A DNA stretch of 64,000 bases from Ecdyonurus torrentis (Eukaryota > Arthropoda > Insecta > Ephemeroptera > Heptageniidae). This document shows positions 50,669-62,480 of the stretch, piece after piece. Position numbers and translations under genes: made by a program. The number at the start of each line of letters is the position of its first letter. Positions within the stretch are counted from its first letter, which is position 1. The DNA lies in contig OX439129.1 of assembly GCA_949318235.1 (NCBI GenBank), positions 30,441,243 through 30,505,242 of the forward strand. The letters are read 5' to 3'. The notes beneath the pieces are model-generated. The model did no database searches and was not told where the DNA came from. It worked only from the letters and a program-made list of their open reading frames with translations.

Positions 50669-51457
50669 CACCTAGGAGACTTGGGCTGGGGTGTTTGGAT
50701 TCAGTGTGGGGTGGGGACCAAAGAAAGGAGCAGTGGACAACTTACAGACAAGGTCGCTACGTGCGATTCCCTCTCGTAATAGCTTTGCATACTTTACTTC
50801 CACTTTTACATTTTTGCCTCCCACTTTAATTCTTTCGTATGCAAAAGTGTTTGCCAATATGCCTTTATGTGCAATGGCACATTTCAAATTTTAATTTACA
50901 TAAATATTGATACGTGAAAATATTTGTGCATTATACCCTGAACTTGTTACTCCAGCACCACTACTTATTGATAATACATACAAAATTGTGTGTATGTTTT
51001 CAGATTTTCTACTATATTTAATATACTAATTAGTGGGTTTAACTTCATATAATATATATAATTTTCCCTAAATCATGCATTGAAGAAAATATGTCTTGAT
51101 ATATTGCAATAATATGGTTGCTTGTACTTTATTAACTTTTTATGATACTTTTTATATTATATCATCGTCAAAATATTTATAAATATGTAATAATAAGAAT
51201 TTGTTTATTTACATAAATAAAATAGCAATATAGAATTTTTTTTAACAAAATAGTTTACTAAAGGAAAATGGGGAAAATGCACCTAAAATCACTTAACAAA
51301 ACAAAACAAAAAACTTTGCACATCAATAAAACTTTAAGTACATGGCAAAAGATTGAAGTTGCTGAAGGTGGTTTTCACACAAATTTAAAGCTTTGGTATA
51401 TTAATACGCTTTTTAATAATATGTTGATTTTTGAAAGTAAAACAAAAAGAAAGAGAC

Positions 51458-51462
<5 letters not shown>

Positions 51463-51517
<55 letters not shown>
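51463..51517. repeat. GA microsatellite
   Basis: About 50 bp of (GA)n upstream of copy 4. Confidence 0.95.
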
Positions 51518-51518
<1 letters not shown>

Positions 51519-51959
51519 CTAACGTTGTAAAATAATAATATTTATATAAAGTTTTGTGTATACTACGAATCTAATGGTCCCAATCCGGTTTTTGGACGAA
51601 ACAAATAAATAAATATATAATAAAAAAAAAAGTGGTATCTTCACTAAGGAAGTGGTACACTTTTTCTGGACGGATAGGAGCACTTAAATGTTTAATCTCT
51701 TTTTTTTTTCTTTCTCTTCTCCTTCTTCTTCATTGTTTTTTTGTTTTATTATTTGTTTTTTTCTCGTTTTTTATGTGCTTTTTTTCTTCCTTTGTTTTCG
51801 TTTTTCCCCCTTTGTTTCTTTGAACTAAAAAACAATTAACAGATATATTTTCTATACATTTTATAATAATAAAAAAAAAATACTATAGTGTTAAAAAATG
51901 TTACAAAAAATGTTGGTCTGTGTTGTAGAGATATAATATTTTTCAGGGTAACCTATAAA

Positions 51960-51991
<32 letters not shown>

Positions 51992-52749
51992 TATTGGGAC
52001 ACCTTATTGGAGGATCGATGTGAGTACCTCATTCAATGAAATACAATTATTAAGTAGAGAAAAGATTTAATGGTCAAATAAATAAAGTATGCTATATGGT
52101 CATTATAAATAGGCCATGGTATCAATAGCTCCAAGTCCAGGGAAGCAATATTTAAAAACATTTTTAGATAACAAAAAAAGTTATCTTCAAAATTGTACTA
52201 AATTGATTGGATATAAAATAGGGAATTATAAGGATACTTAAGGTAAATTTAAAAATTAATAAAAGAAATAGTAAATATGAATTGTGGTTTTTAAAAAGTG
52301 CGCCCGGCTCTTCCTACATAATTCAAGGTCCATATAATAAAGAGGTTGAAAGCAGCACAAAACTCGCGCAGTTGATTTTATTTTACATGATGGATGTACT
52401 TGATTCTAAGCCAATACGATGCCGTTCACCAGTTACGTCACTGATAAGGTGAATAAAAATACACCTGGTGATATGACGTCTATGTTGAATTCTTTTAAGC
52501 TGCTCGACTTTGGCCAAAACTTTTCCCGGAGCATCTAACCTCTTACATATGGACCTTGTACATAATTATTATAATATATAAATATTTATTTCTGATGTAC
52601 ATACACTATAACCACTTATTATGTTTTTCAACGAGCAAAAGAGGTACAAATGCACTACTGCGTCAGTTAATTTCCCTAGCATTTCTTTTGTACACTTAAC
52701 AGTACACTTGTACGTTATTGTATCTATAAATATAAATACTGCATAAGAA

Positions 52750-52785
<36 letters not shown>

Positions 52786-52900
52786 GCAAATCATGACTAG
52801 ACTCATTGACAAAATGCAAGGGAAAAACAATAATTATTTCATTCATTTTCATATATTAAATATCAATGCTCGCTTACCTGAAATGAATGTATTTTGGCGT
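51518..52900. other. Diverged duplicated flank of CPCFC copy 4
   Basis: Related to 47.6-48.9 kb and 62.5-63.3 kb through scattered matches (CTGTGTTGTAG near 51917, GATCGATGTGAGTACCTCATTC near 52013). Contains T tracts and a poly(A) tract (52750-52780). No gene is seen. Confidence 0.55.
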
Positions 52901-53027
52901 TATAAATAAAAGTATACTTGTTTGTTTATTTATATTTTTATTAAAATAGTCAACATTTTATATTTTAGAAATTGTGTGAACTTAATGTTGAAAAGTAGAA
53001 TTTATCATCCTATAATCACTGATGTAG

Positions 53028-53523
53028 TTAGTGACAGTAAGGGTAGTTTGGGCAAGTGTGGGGGCTGACTCCAGCGGGGTACTGACGAGAGGTGTGAGCA
53101 TAGGGAGCTGCATACACATGAGCGACTGGTGCAGCATAGTGGTGAGTAGTGGGTGCTCCGAAGTAAGCTTGTGGCAGAGCAGGCACGGCGCCGTGAGTGC
53201 AGTAAGGGTAGTTGGGACATGAGTGAGGGTCGACTCCAGCAGGGTACTGATGAGAGGCGGCGACCACAGGTGCGAGGTGTTGGTTTGCGGCATAGCGAGC
53301 TAGGAGGACGTTGTCGCAGTGAGGGTAGTTAGGGCAGAGCGCGGGGTTGACGCCAGCAGGGTATTTGTCACCCGCACCCAGCACGGCGACACCACAAGCA
53401 GCCAGGAGGATCTGTCATAAATAAATCAGTTATAGTTAATAAATAAAAGTAAGTTTTGCTTAATAATAGATAGGCTAATATGAAACATGTCAGAAACTAC
53501 ACTCTTACCAGTTTGCAGAACAT
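53028..53523 (-). CDS. CPCFC-family cuticle protein, copy 5
   Basis: Exon 1 53523-53509, 97-nt intron, exon 2 53411-53028; 132 residues. Val replaces Ala at 55; Gly at 19. Poly(A) signal 52942-52937. Upstream flank up to about 54130 is nearly the same as that of copy 1 (to about 39130), so copies 1 and 5 are a pair from a different duplication than copies 2 and 6. Confidence 0.93.
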
Positions 53524-53557
53524 GATTGTATAACGGTTGCTGTTGAGAGACTCAAGT

Positions 53558-53587
53558 ACTGATTAGACGTGCAAGTGAGCTTATATA
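53558..53587 (-). promoter_or_regulatory. Core promoter of CPCFC copy 5
   Basis: TATATAA 53587-53581, TCAGT 53562-53558, start near 53560. The upstream word is GAAGGTCG, one base off the CAAGGTCG of copies 2, 3, 4 and 6. Confidence 0.8.
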
Positions 53588-54494
53588 CACCTGTGAGACT
53601 TGTGCTGGGGTGCATATGGATTCAATGTGGGGTGGAGACCAAAGAAAGGTGCAGTGGAGAACTTACAGAGAAGGTCGCAACGCGAGACTCCTACTCGTAA
53701 TCACTTCGCACATTGCTTCCTTTTTTTTTTTTTTAATTTTTGCCTTTAGAGTGGTAAAAGTGGCATGTAAAAGTGGTTCCCGCTGTATAATTTGCAACGA
53801 TACGATATTAAATCATAATTCAAATAATGCTATGCGAATATTTGTGCATTTATCCGAAACCAGTGTATATACAGTTGCTTCACCGTGACTCCTTCCATTT
53901 AAGAATGCTTTTTTGTTGTTGTTGTTGCAAAAGTTATAATATAAATTTTAAACAGGCGCAGTTTAATTTTTATTACTTCTAATTATTATTATTCATTCTT
54001 CTACATCTTCTTTTTATATTATGTAAATTGATGTAGATAGATAATCTGATTTTATATAATTATTATATAAATTAGCTTTGATTTATATATATTTTATATT
54101 GTATTTCCTTGCAAGTTTATATAGTTACATTTTACTATGCACATTGCACACAGTTATCTATTGTTGTGGTACACAGTAGCAAAAATAATAAAAATAAAAT
54201 GTAGTATTCAATCTTGATTTGACAATTAGTTTTATTATTTGCATGAGCAGTTTCTACAAATGTACGCGTACACGTATATTTCTTTACTTTGAATATGTAC
54301 ATAGGAGATTGTGTAGCTCTTGTTACATTCTAAACAAATTGTTTTCTTCAGTACAATTTTTAAAAAGATAATGATTTAACTTTTTGCTTTGACGCCTTGT
54401 GTGAGCAGACAATAACATTTATTAATTTTTTTATTTTAGACACGCAGGTAGTTTACAATAACATTACTCACATATCAATGTTACACTACATTCG

Positions 54495-55220
54495 TAATAA
54501 ATATAATAATAATAATAATATATTTATTTAGTTTTCACTAGTATAAATACAAAAGATCGTACAAAGTGTACATATACATTCATTATAAATATTCCTGTAA
54601 AATAAAAATGATTAATAACATACAAGTATAATATTAACCATTTTAAAATTGTATTAACGCTGCCTAGATGTGTTACATATTTTATATAATTATATTTGTT
54701 AAAAATACTTAAATCATAACATTTACTAATTTTCAAAATGCAGTATTATTCTGATTTGTAAGGAAAGAACTTTTTTAAAAATTCAACACAATTAATTTTA
54801 TGAATTTAATACTAAATCTTTTTTCATCTTTTATTCCTTGAGGTAGAATATTGAAAAGTTTAAGTCCATTTACAAAAAAGGATTTTTGATTCCCTGTATA
54901 ATTATTTTGAGATTCTAAGTGAAAGTTTTTTGCATTTCTTGTGTTATGCATGTGCACATCACAATTTATAATATATAAAAAATCCATCAAATATATTGTT
55001 ATATTTTTTATTCATTACATTTTTTAGGAACAATAAAACTTTTAAATTTATTCTCTGTTCAATTGTCATCCAATCCATTGCTTGTTTAACATTTTAGTTA
55101 CAGAGGTTCTTTAATGTACACCTAATATTATTCTCACACCTCTGTTTTCTAGCTTTTGAAGTCTTTTTATATTATCAGGAAGTCCTCTGTCTTTATCATC
55201 AACTCCTGAATAATTCCAGA
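54495..55220 (-). pseudogene. LINE reverse transcriptase C-terminal part
   Basis: Minus-strand pieces in order: LPDNIKRLQKLENRGVRIIL, MDWMTIEQRINLKVLLFL, HNTRNAKNFHLES and KLFNILPQGIK. This is the standard tail of CR1/Jockey-type RTs. A (TAA)n-like tail at 54495-54530 marks its 3' end. Frame breaks show it is inactive. Confidence 0.75.
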
Positions 55221-55379
55221 TTCAGTCCCGTCAGTTTCACTTAATACTTATTATTAAATTAAACAAATATAGATACTATAATATGTACAATTTACATTAA
55301 TAAAAATAAGATAAAACAATTAAAATTTTAAAATATTTCTTTAATTCCTTATTATTTGCCAATATATTTTCTTTAGATA

Positions 55380-55623
55380 TTTTACTATTATCATCAAAAA
55401 AAATCCTTAACATATATTATAATATTCTTTTATAAGTAACAATTTTTTAACTAAATTGTTAAACAATACATCATTTTTCACATCTCTCAAAATAATTGGT
55501 AGGAGGAAATCATAATATTTAGCTGTTTGATAATAAGGACTTCTCTCCAGAGTTTTTGTATTATGATTTGGCAATAATAATACTTTACTTTTATTCCTAT
55601 AGTATATTGATGAAAATCACTAT
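55380..55623 (-). pseudogene. LINE C-terminal fragment (right block)
   Basis: Reads YTRNKSKVLLLPNHNTK, then YYDFLLPIILRDVKND and LLLIKEYYNI. Its upstream part continues beyond the palindrome at 58182-58240 (LVNKDYIQNY), so the palindrome interrupts it. Paralogue of 39328-39480. Confidence 0.65.
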
Positions 55624-58181
55624 AGCAGGGGGATCAAGAGGCATTTTTAAGGGGTTTTCGGGAAAAGGTGGTAAGAACATGAATTTTTCAGGGTTAGTAG
55701 AAATGGTCATTAGTAGCTCTTTCCCTAAATTTCAACGCATGGGCCACGTAGGGTCGTCAGATATTGACCTCTGAACTTTGACCCCTTATTCCACAGTTTT
55801 TAATTTTTTATAGCGTTTCTGATCATCTTTTCGCAAAAAGTTTAAGAACAAAATATGTTTTAAATAATTATTTTTACCTGTGCAAAATTTTTCAAAAGTG
55901 TGACGTCACAAATACCAAGATGGCGGCCAAATTTTCAAAATTGCCCTAATTATTGGTACTAATTATTTATTCAACACCTTTTCATTAGCCCAAAAATAAT
56001 AATCTTGATTATATTTGATGTATAAAGTACTGAGGAACATGACAAATTTTATTTGAAAGAAATCGGACAGTTTGGGTGGAAGATATTAATTTTTTTCGAA
56101 AAAGCTGTATGCCCAGCAATGGTGCCTATGCTATAACCATAGGGAAAACAGCAGGATTCAAACTGTTGTAACTTTTTATCAAGTTGATGTATGGGTTTGA
56201 TTTTTTCAGGTAGCATAGATAATCAAGAGATCTTTGATAAAGCAATTATTTTTTAATTCAAATTTGTATAGGGTGACTATAATATGACCTTTGACCTTGC
56301 ACCTTAGAGGGATGTTATTTTAATGATTGCGAGCACTAATTTAGCCCGCGAGAACAACTTTTAAGGAAAAAATGTTAGATTTGACTAAATCAATGGATAA
56401 AAGTTATGGAGGAGTAATTAGGTTTCCTCTGACCTTGACATATTTGGAGAACTTGGTGCTCAAATTTGGTATTTTTTAAGAATTCCAAAGCATTAAAATC
56501 GAGCTTAAATGAAAAAAAAAAAAAAAAAATGCGATTGGATCATATCTGAAGCCCCGTAAATCAGTCCACATACCCACACCACCCAGCAACCCCCTGAGCT
56601 ACCCCCACCCCCCAAAAAAATAAAGGAAACGTTGTAAACTGTAAACATAAAACATGCGCATAATATGTTTATTTATATAGTAATATTTTTTTATAATTCC
56701 ATCTTGGCCTCCCCAATCTTAAAACAACAATTATATTTTAATTTGGGGGGCGGGAGGGGGGGGAATGTTTAAAAAAATACAGAAACCCGAAATAAGAATT
56801 TACTACATGTGTATACAATTATTTATGCATGCATGTTAAAAGTTAACATATTTCGGGGGGGGGGGGGGGGGATGAAAAATATTTAATTCTGTTGGATCAT
56901 ATCGGTAGCCCCGTAAATAAGCCCACTTCCCCTTTCCATTAAAAAAAATTTAAACCTTTAACATACTTATGCATAAAATTAAATTAAGTGTATATACATA
57001 TAATCACTGATCTATATCATATAATACATTTTGATTTCTGTTTTTTGACCCTCCCCCCCCCCCCCCCCCCCCCTAGATTAAAATATAATTGTGGTTTTAA
57101 GATGGGGGAGGCCAAGATGGAATTATAAAAAAATATTACTATATAAATAAACATATTATGCGCATGTTTTATGTTTACAGTTTACAACGTTTCCTTTATT
57201 TTTTTGGGGGGTGGGGGTAGCTCAGGGGGTTGCTGGGTGGTGTGGGTATGTGGACTGATTTACGGGGCTTCAGATATGATCCAATCGCATTTTTTTTTTT
57301 TTTCATTTAAGCTCGATTTTAATGCTTTGGAATTCTTAAAAAATACCAAATTTGAGCACCAAGTTCTTCAAATATGTCAAGGTCAGAGGAAACCTAATTA
57401 CTCCTCCATAACTTTTATCCATTGATTTAGTCAAATCTAACATTTTTTCCTTAAAAGTTGTTCTCGCGGGCTAAATTAGTGCTCGCAATCATTAAAATAA
57501 CATCCCTCTAAGGTGCAAGGTCAAAGGTCATATTATAGTCACCCTATACAAATTTGAATTAAAAAATAATTGCTTTATCAAAGATCTCTTGATTATCTAT
57601 GCTACCTGAAAAAATCAAACCCATACATCAACTTGATAAAAAGTTACAACAGTTTGAATCCTGCTGTTTTCCCTATGGTTATAGCATAGGCACCATTGCT
57701 GGGCATACAGCTTTTTCGAAAAAAATTAATATCTTCCACCCAAACTGTCCGATTTCTTTCAAATAAAATTTGTCATGTTCCTCAGTACTTTATACATCAA
57801 ATATAATCAAGATTATTATTTTTGGGCTAATGAAAAGGTGTTGAATAAATAATTAGTACCAATAATTAGGGCAATTTTGAAAATTTGGCCGCCATCTTGG
57901 TATTTGTGACGTCACACTTTTGAAAAATTTTGCACAGGTAAAAATAATTATTTAAAACATATTTTGTTCTTAAACTTTTTGCGAAAAGATGATCAGAAAC
58001 GCTATAAAAAATTAAAAACTGTGGAATAAGGGGTCAAAGTTCAGAGGTCAATATCTGACGACCCTACGTGGCCCATGCGTTGAAATTTAGGGAAAGAGCT
58101 ACTAATGACCATTTCTACTAACCCTGAAAAATTCATGTTCTTACCACCTTTTCCCGAAAAGTTCCTCTTGTTCCCCCTACT
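55624..58181. mobile_element. 2558-bp near-perfect palindromic (foldback) transposon
   Basis: Two arms of about 1.1 kb, reverse complements with only rare differences seen by eye, around a diverged centre (about 56760-57050) rich in G and C tracts. Ends are AG(C/T)AGGGGG(A)-ACAAGAGG-like, flanked by ACTAT on both sides (55619-55623, 58182-58186). The left block carries the uninterrupted site (AAATCCCTATTAAGAG near 39410). No transposase is recognised. Each arm has a TGACGTCA and an AGGTCAAAGGTCA (DR1) word. Confidence 0.9.
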
Positions 58182-58390
58182 ACTATTAAGAGTAAGAGTA
58201 TAATTCTGGATGTAATCTTTATTTACGAGCATAGGATAAATGCTATTTTCCGACTGTTGAAAAAAAAGGTTAATTTTTATAGTTTCAAATCAGCTGTTTA
58301 TACTTATATCAGAGAACAATAAGAAAATGATAAAAATAAACATTAAATTCTCCATGAAAATAACTTAAAACGAAGTTAATCCTATTCTGG

Positions 58391-58467
58391 GCTAGCGCCA
58401 TGCTTGCGAGCACATATTACCCATAAATTCTGGCCAGTGTTTTTATTTGCTCAAGCATGGCGCTAGC
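58391..58467. repeat. Short hairpin, right block
   Basis: Copy of the 39796 hairpin with the stem fully preserved. Confidence 0.8.
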
Positions 58468-59320
58468 ATGCAATTTTATATATTAACATTGCATGAATTA
58501 TAATATTCTGAAATATTACTGGCTCGATTGACAAATGTATTCGGATCTGACTTGATATACATGAGTTGCACCCTTGCATGCACCTACAGTCCTATACAGT
58601 ATAATAAACTGTACATAATATAAAACTTGCAGTGCAATATAAAAATAGCCTTGTACAAACATTGTAAACTATTATGTAATTATAACATAATTATTAATAA
58701 AGGTCAATAATAATTAATAAGTAACAGTAAAATTACATAAACAATTGCATTAATTGTCTTTTACTTTCATTTGCAAAAAAGTTGTGCAAAAATCGTACAA
58801 CTTTAATACAAAAGTATTTAAAATTTGTACATCATTTACGTACGTTTTTTTGCTTCTTAGATATAAAGGAAAACTCCCCAAATATATTATAAAAAAAATC
58901 CAAGCACTATTTTGTTATATTATCTAGAGATTTGAATAACCATTCATTTTAGCTTTATATTTGATAAATGAAATTTTGAATTATACTAATGGACTAATAC
59001 CATGTTAATTTTTTTTAATAATAAGTCCTTATCTGTCGATGAGACTTTTGGTCTTAACGGGACTTATTAGTGTAGCACGATAACACAATATGGTAACAAG
59101 AGAGAATTATTAAATGAAATGTTTTATTGGGTTAATTGTGTCATCGATTTATAAGCTTAAGGTTCGACGTCATATTTGAGAAGTTCGTAACATTGACCAG
59201 TATAGGAAAAAGGTTTTATTTTATAAATTAGAAAATGAAAAATATTATACCCATGAACTTTTCTTATAGGTTTCAATGAGCTAATTACACCTTAGCAACA
59301 TATAAAAATAAAATATTAAA

Positions 59321-59346
59321 CACACACACACACACACACACACACA
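59321..59346. repeat. CA microsatellite
   Basis: (CA)13; shorter at the paralogous site near 40727. Confidence 0.9.
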
Positions 59347-59730
59347 CCGAAGCAACATAATATGCACTTTAAATGGCCAGACTCGTTAATTATACTCATA
59401 TTTAATTTTAAAAAGTGAGCTGCATGAAAAACTATAAAACAAATTCCGTAATAGATTTTTACATTTAATCCAAACATATTTGTGAATTACGTTTAATTTA
59501 AATAGAGGAGTTAATTTTAGCATACACCCGCATCTTTAAAATTGCTCCATAAAAAAGTAAGTCTAAATTAAATGTACAGTTTCAATACTACATAACAAAA
59601 GCTTCGTTTTTTTTTATGTATATTTTTTTTATGTCTGTTAAACTTGAGCGAAATTTTAATATTATTCAAGTATTTTATACTTATATACTATATTAATAAG
59701 TTTTTGAATAAAATACATTTTAAAAAACAT

Positions 59731-59836
59731 GTACACCTCCCCCCGAATAAATCTGACCGCTTGCGTTAAAGTTTCCTCATAATATATTATTTATCATTTG
59801 GAGAACGCTTCGGTCAGTTATTCGGGAGGAGTGTGC
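59731..59836. mobile_element. GTACAC-family short MITE, copy 3
   Basis: Left end GTACACCTCCCCCCGAAT, right end TATTCGGGAGGAGTGTGC; inner words match 18973. It is absent from the left block, so it entered after the block duplication. Confidence 0.7.
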
Positions 59837-60078
59837 CTATCGTAACAGCAATCATTGAGTGCATAAGTATTCATTAAATATTAATATGCTCGTTTACATG
59901 ATTTTTATAGTGCGTTAAATAAAAATATGCGTAATTGTTTATTTATATTTTTATTAAAATAAAATCGTCAACATTTCATATTATAGGATTTTGTGTGTAC
60001 ATAAAGATGTTAAAGTAAAATTTAAAATCCTAATCACTGGTAGAGTTTGAGATCAATCGACATCACATTTTAGTGGAG

Positions 60079-60602
60079 TCAGTGACAGTATGGGTAGTTT
60101 GGGCAAGTGTGGGGGCTGACTCCAGCAGGGTACTGACGAGAGGTGTGAGCATAGGGAGCTGCATACACGTGAGCGATTGGTGCAGCATAGTGGTGAGCAG
60201 TGGGTGCTCCGAAGTAAGCTTGTGGCAGAGCGGGCACGGCGCCGTGAGTGCAGTAAGGGTAGTTGGGACATGAGTGAGGGTCGACTCCAGCGGGGTACTG
60301 GTGTGAGGCGGCGGCCACAGGTGCGAGGTGTTGGTTTGCGGCGTAGCGAGCTAGGAGGACGTTATCGCAGTGAGGGTAGTTAGGGCAGAGCGCGGGGTTG
60401 ACGCCAGCAGGGTACTTGTCAGCCGCACCCAACACGGCGACACCGCAAGCAGCCAGGAGGATCTGTCACAAATAAACCAGTTACAGTTAATAATTAAAAG
60501 TACTTTACTAAATAAATAGATTTGATACAAAACATTGTCATTTTATGTCATATGAACATTGGAAAAACATGTCAACTTCACTCTTACCAGTTTGCAGAAC
60601 AT
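60079..60602 (-). CDS. CPCFC-family cuticle protein, copy 6
   Basis: Exon 1 60602-60588, 125-nt intron (longest of the six), exon 2 60462-60079; 132 residues. Unique changes are Ala at 94 and Ile at 101; Ala at 19 as in copies 2 and 4. Poly(A) signal 59955-59950. Confidence 0.93.
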
Positions 60603-60635
60603 GATTGTATGAGTTTGTTGTTGTGAGACTCAAGT

Positions 60636-60665
60636 ACTGATTAGACGTGCAAGTGATCTTTTATA
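60636..60665 (-). promoter_or_regulatory. Core promoter of CPCFC copy 6
   Basis: The TATA box is TATAAAA (60665-60659) rather than TATATAA; TCAGT 60640-60636, start near 60638. CAAGGTCG at 60756-60763. Confidence 0.8.
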
Positions 60666-61622
60666 CACCTGTGAGACTTGGGCTGGGGTGTATCCAGTGT
60701 ATGGATTCCAATATAGGGTGGGGACCAAAGAAAGGTGCAGTGGAGAGCTTTTAGACAAGGTCGAGGTGAGATTCACTCGCAATCACTGCGCACTTTACTT
60801 CCACTTTTACATTTTTGCCTCCCACTTTAACTCTTTCGCATGCAAAAGTGTCTCCCACTGCTCTAATAATGTGCAATATGCACATTTTAAATCATAGTTA
60901 ATAAATAAATATTTGTGCATTATCCGGAACCAGATAGTACAACAATTGCTCCACCTCTCCTTATATTTAAGTAATATAAAATCAGTAAGTAAATCATGGC
61001 CTCCAAATATTTTCAATGTATCGATTGGTTGATTTGATTTTTAAATCAAAACTCAGAATTTCTTCTTTATTAGAAGTTAATTAAATATAAAAATTTCTAA
61101 ACTTTTTTTTTCTTCAAATTTCCTGCGTTTTCTGTTGAAAAATAAAATTTTATTTTGGGCATCAGGTTCGGTCTTGGTGCTCTATGATTATATAATGTTA
61201 TAAAGCAATATAAATGCAGTTATTAAATATTGCAATTGATAGACATAAGTACTGTATCATATATTTACTGTTTTTGAACAAAAGGACAAGGTAAGAGCAT
61301 AAGTAGAGATCAAATATAAATAAGGGAATACTACGTATGTAGTCGGAGAAATCATATAAATCTCAATCGCCATAAATTATTACTATTTTATATGCATAAT
61401 TTATGATATACATGGCATTATACACACACACAATACAATTAAATGCGATAAAAAGTGAAAATTATGTTTGGAAAGGAATAAAATACGTAGTTGTAGAATA
61501 AAAATTTATTCCACATTTAGTAATATAGATTATACTTGTTTTTTGTTGTTTTTTAAACTACAACCATAAAAGCCAAGAAATAAATTAATAGAATCAGCCG
61601 TCAATAATTCAATTGAAGTGGG

Positions 61623-61648
61623 AAAAAAAAAAAAAAAAAAAAAAAAAA
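61623..61648. repeat. Poly(A) tract
   Basis: 26 A residues; a shorter mixed A/G tract stands at the paralogous site near 45645. Confidence 0.9.
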
Positions 61649-61762
61649 GCTTTTGAATGGAATGAGCATACAATACATAATTTGTTATCTGACTACCGGG
61701 GTAAAAAATACACTTAAAAATTGCTTATTTCATTCATTCGTACTGTGTTTTATATTAAACTA

Positions 61763-61890
61763 TTATGAACATTGGACAAACATGTCAACTTCACTCTTAC
61801 CAGTTTGCAGAACATATGATTGTATGAGGTTGTTGTTTAGAGACTCAAGTACTGATTAGACGTGCAAGTGATCTTATATACACCTGTGAG
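61763..61890 (-). pseudogene. Orphan CPCFC promoter plus exon 1
   Basis: Contains TATATAA (61880-61874), TCAGT (61855-61851), a 5' UTR, exon 1 MFCKL (61815-61801) with donor GTAAGAG and about 35 bp of intron like copy 6, then homology stops. No exon 2 lies downstream before copy 6. The left block lacks this segment between its matching flanks (near 45780). If still transcribed, exon 1 could only splice into sequence leftward, in principle into copy 6 exon 2. Confidence 0.85.
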
Positions 61891-62213
61891 ACTATACAGG
61901 TGTATACTAATATACTCCTGTAATATTATAGTTACGTTATATTACTAATTATGATACTTTTTAATAATTATCCAAATAATATAAATTATTATGTTTTGAG
62001 CGTACTTAGAATATCACCAGACTTAAAAGTATAATTTTACTTTAGTAAAACCCGTGTTGAGTACACACATCAGAGGTATAATGGAACACATTATTATTAA
62101 ATGACGATTTAATTAACTCTAAAACTTTTTAATGTCAAGGTTGATATATTTTAAAACGACAAATATTTAAAATTATAACAAAAATATAATATAACTATAA
62201 AAAATTTACATAA

Positions 62214-62480
62214 AACTTTTATCTATATATAAATATGAAATTTTTGGAAAAGTTATTTACTTATTTTTTATGAATATCAAAATAATGTGGTTACATGTTT
62301 ATTACAGCGTTACCTTATTGATTATAAAAATGTTGGTCAATTGTATAATGTTATTATTTCTTACTGTGTTCTGTTGGGGAAATACTTGGTCAAGAATATG
62401 GCTGAAATATGCATTTATGTTTATTAATACACTTCTATTATTATTATTTATTTTCAAATATATTTTCAGGAAAAAAATCA
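62214..62480. other. Site where a CPCFC gene is expected but missing
   Basis: In the left block the sequence after the shared AACTATAAAAAATTTA continues into CPCFC copy 3. Here it goes instead into AT-rich sequence with a short frame of hydrophobic residues (62270-62500) that I do not recognise. No CPCFC motif is left. Confidence 0.4.

Larger units (their letters stand above)
55529..62213. repeat. Segmental duplication, right block
   Basis: Same order as 39326-46470: LINE fragment, hairpin, CPCFC copy 6, upstream flank and the AACTCTAAAACTTTTTAATG stretch. Block-specific changes are the 2558-bp palindrome, loss of the hAT element, and an extra exon-1 fragment at 61763-61890. Confidence 0.85.

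Noticed and set aside
57171..57425. Frame in the right arm of the palindrome
   Set aside because: No matching frame logic on the mirrored arm and no domain; G-tract derived.
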